Shown piece by piece: positions 62,466 through 64,000 of a DNA stretch of 64,000 nt. The notes beneath the pieces are model-generated. The model was not told where the DNA came from. It did no database searches and saw only the letters and a list, made by a program, of their open reading frames with translations. The stretch comes from Prevotella sp. (lineage in GTDB: Bacteria > Bacteroidota > Bacteroidia > Bacteroidales > Bacteroidaceae). Both the position numbers and the translations under genes were made by a program. The first letter of the stretch is position 1. Every line of letters begins with the position of its first letter. The DNA lies in contig JAFUSV010000131.1 of NCBI GenBank assembly GCA_017467565.1, positions 1 through 64,000 on the forward strand. The letters are read 5' to 3'.

Positions 62466-64000
62466 ATGAAAAAGAATCTACTCATTGTGCTTCTCGCATG
62501 CTTAGCATGCCTGACAGGAAGCCAGAAGGCATTTGCCTTAGACCAGGTGGACGGTGTTTATCAGATTGGTAGCGCCCAGGACCTGGAAGCATTCTCAAAC
62601 GTAGTGGCCAGTGGAAGTAATACTGCCAATGCCGTGCTCACCGCCGACATCGACATGAGCGGTGTGGATCACCAGCCCATCGGTAGCACCAGCAGCATCT
62701 ACAAAGGCACGTTCGACGGCCAGGAACACTACATCCGCAACATGGTCATCGAACTGGTCGACGTGGAGTATGTCGGTCTGTTTGGTGTCGTTGGCGATGG
62801 TGCCTACATCAAGAACGTCATCATTGACTCTGGCTGTTCTATCAGCGGCTCTGCCTTCGTTGGCGGTATTGCCGGTGGTACCAACGGCGGCGGCACAGCA
62901 ACTTTCGAGAACTGCGGTAACGAAGGTATGGTCAGTGCTGCCAATCAGAATGCAGCCGGTATCTGCGGCGTCAGCATGGGCAGTGCCTGCGGCATCGTCA
63001 TGAAGAACTGCTTCAACACGGGTGGCATCACTGGTGGACGTGAGGCAGCAGCCCTCTGCGGATGGGTTGGTGACAGGGGTTCATCCATCACCAACTGCTA
63101 CAATACCGGTTTCATCATTGGCATGGACGGCAGCTATTCGTTGTGGCGCAACACAAATGGCAAGGGCCTCAACAACTTCGACAGCTATGGCAATCAGGGC
63201 ACTCAGATCACCGATGATGAGTACGAGCTCAGCACGGGATCGGTTTGCTACCTCCTCAACGGCAACAAGTCGGACAATGTGACATGGTATCAGAAACTGG
63301 GTGAGGATACTCATCCCGTACCCTTCGCCTCTCACGGTGTCGTCTACGCTGTAGGTGACCTCTACTGCGACGGTTCCTCGAAGGGCGGCGACCTGACGTT
63401 CTCTAACTCTAACGAATCTAACCGCGATCCTCACGCCTTTGTTGATGGTATCTGCTCGGCTTGCGGCGACGTCGATCCCAACTACCTGCCTCTGACCGAC
63501 GGCTACTACGAGCTGTCGAATGCCACACAGCTCAACTGGTTTGCTGCTCTGGTGAACCACAGCTACAAGAAGGTGAACGCCCGTCTGACGGCCGACATCG
63601 ACTTCTCTGAGTATACGAAGAACGACGTGATGATAGGTGGTGTCTTTGAGGAAGGCGGCGAAGAAGGTAACGATGCCAAGGCTTTCGAGGGCATCTTCGA
63701 CGGTCAGGGACATAAGATTACGGTCAACTACAACGTCAGCTACGATGCCTGCGCTCTGTTCAAGATGACCAACAATGCTACCATCCGCAACCTGATGATC
63801 GATGGTAACATCGAGAGCACACAGCGTTTCGTCGGTGGTCTCGGCTTCGTCAGCCGCGGCACCTGCCTCTATGAGAACATCGTCGTAGCCGTCAACATCA
63901 AGAGCGACTTCAGCGGTGACGGTACCCACGGTGGTATCTTTGCTGTCTGCCATGAGGCACCGACCTTCCGCAACTGCGCCTTCGTAGGTACTATGGACGC
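62466..64000 (+). CDS. GLUG-type repeat surface protein, 5' part
   Basis: The frame starts at ATG 62466 and stays open to the window edge (511 codons). The signal peptide (MKKNLLIVLLACLACL ... KAFA) is followed by GLUG/beta-helix-like repeats. Examples are YQIGSAQDLEAFSNVV, LTADIDMSG, YKGTFDGQEHYIRNM, AFVGGIAGGTNGGG and, in a second round, YELSNATQLNWFAALV, LTADIDFS, FEGIFDGQGHKITV and RFVGGLGFVSRG. Such proteins are usually surface adhesins exported by T9SS; the C-terminus is not in view. It probably belongs to the GH31-SusF transcript, as the 131-bp gap holds only the repeat. Confidence 0.85.
   Translation, partial: MKKNLLIVLLACLACLTGSQKAFALDQVDGVYQIGSAQDLEAFSNVVASGSNTANAVLTADIDMSGVDHQPIGSTSSIYKGTFDGQEHYIRNMVIELVDVEYVGLFGVVGDGAYIKNVIIDSGCSISGSAFVGGIAGGTNGGGTATFENCGNEGMVSAANQNAAGICGVSMGSACGIVMKNCFNTGGITGGREAAALCGWVGDRGSSITNCYNTGFIIGMDGSYSLWRNTNGKGLNNFDSYGNQGTQITDDEYELSTGSVCYLLNGNKSDNVTWYQKLGEDTHPVPFASHGVVYAVGDLYCDGSSKGGDLTFSNSNESNRDPHAFVDGICSACGDVDPNYLPLTDGYYELSNATQLNWFAALVNHSYKKVNARLTADIDFSEYTKNDVMIGGVFEEGGEEGNDAKAFEGIFDGQGHKITVNYNVSYDACALFKMTNNATIRNLMIDGNIESTQRFVGGLGFVSRGTCLYENIVVAVNIKSDFSGDGTHGGIFAVCHEAPTFRNCAFVGTMD

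Noticed and set aside
1..64000. tRNA, rRNA, insertion-sequence transposase, integrase or phage genes
   Set aside because: None was recognised on either strand by reading the translated frames and intergenic DNA; a tRNA or covariance scan was not possible here.

Overview
The window comes from a member of the Bacteroidota, most likely a Prevotella-type (Prevotellaceae) gut or rumen bacterium. The evidence is three SusC/SusD pairs, a hybrid two-component regulator, a SusR-like regulator, many secreted proteins with type IX secretion (T9SS) style C-terminal tails, lipoboxes on nearly every surface protein, and promoters of the Bacteroidetes form TTTG-N19/20-TAnnTTTG. Almost the whole window is devoted to taking up and degrading glycans. 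The genus is inferred from gene style only.

Layout. 1-193: end of murI. 273-15097 (minus): a seven-gene polysaccharide utilisation locus (PUL A) reading glutaminase-A-like protein, IPT/NHL lipoprotein, SusC, SusD, SusE-position lipoprotein, GH92 and GH76. The two enzymes point to alpha-mannan. 15448-18335 (plus): a GH43-fold lipoprotein with altered catalytic positions and a PAP2 phosphatase fused to an outer-membrane-like barrel. 18354-18900: repeat-rich DNA with large palindromes. 18940-31599 (minus): PUL B, another seven-gene operon (SusC, SusD, GH43-like lipoprotein, FG-GAP propeller, small PKD-like T9SS protein, sialidase-like propeller, toroid protein) whose substrate I cannot name. 31940-37920 (minus): GH125 alpha-1,6-mannosidase behind a 1498-residue fusion of a glutaminase-A-like protein to a GH2 enzyme. 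38046-39098 (minus): GH53 galactanase, divergent from a hybrid two-component regulator (39196-43275). 43308-44468: HI0933-type flavoprotein.

44513-49011 is the least explained part. It has an uncharacterised 150-residue gene bracketed by two 81-bp direct repeats that carry a promoter, a predicted small RNA on the minus strand, a structured leader RNA that looks like an attenuator, a 975-residue T9SS-type surface protein, and a 55-residue peptide gene with a strong Shine-Dalgarno site. An iteron-like non-coding block follows (49106-49400).

49619-64000 is PUL C. On the minus strand are SusC, SusD, a SusE-type lipoprotein and a GH43 arabinanase-like enzyme. On the plus strand are a SusR-like membrane regulator, a GH31 gene whose signal peptide is cut off by two in-frame stops, a small SusF-type starch-binding-like protein, and a GLUG-type surface protein that runs off the end.

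How the genes work together: SusC/SusD pairs import oligosaccharides, lipoproteins capture the glycan, secreted hydrolases cut it, and periplasmic exo-enzymes (GH92, GH125, GH2, GH31) finish it. The HTCS and the SusR-like protein probably sense the released sugars. Short-period tandem repeats lie in many of the leaders, and one repeat family has been translated inside the HTCS.
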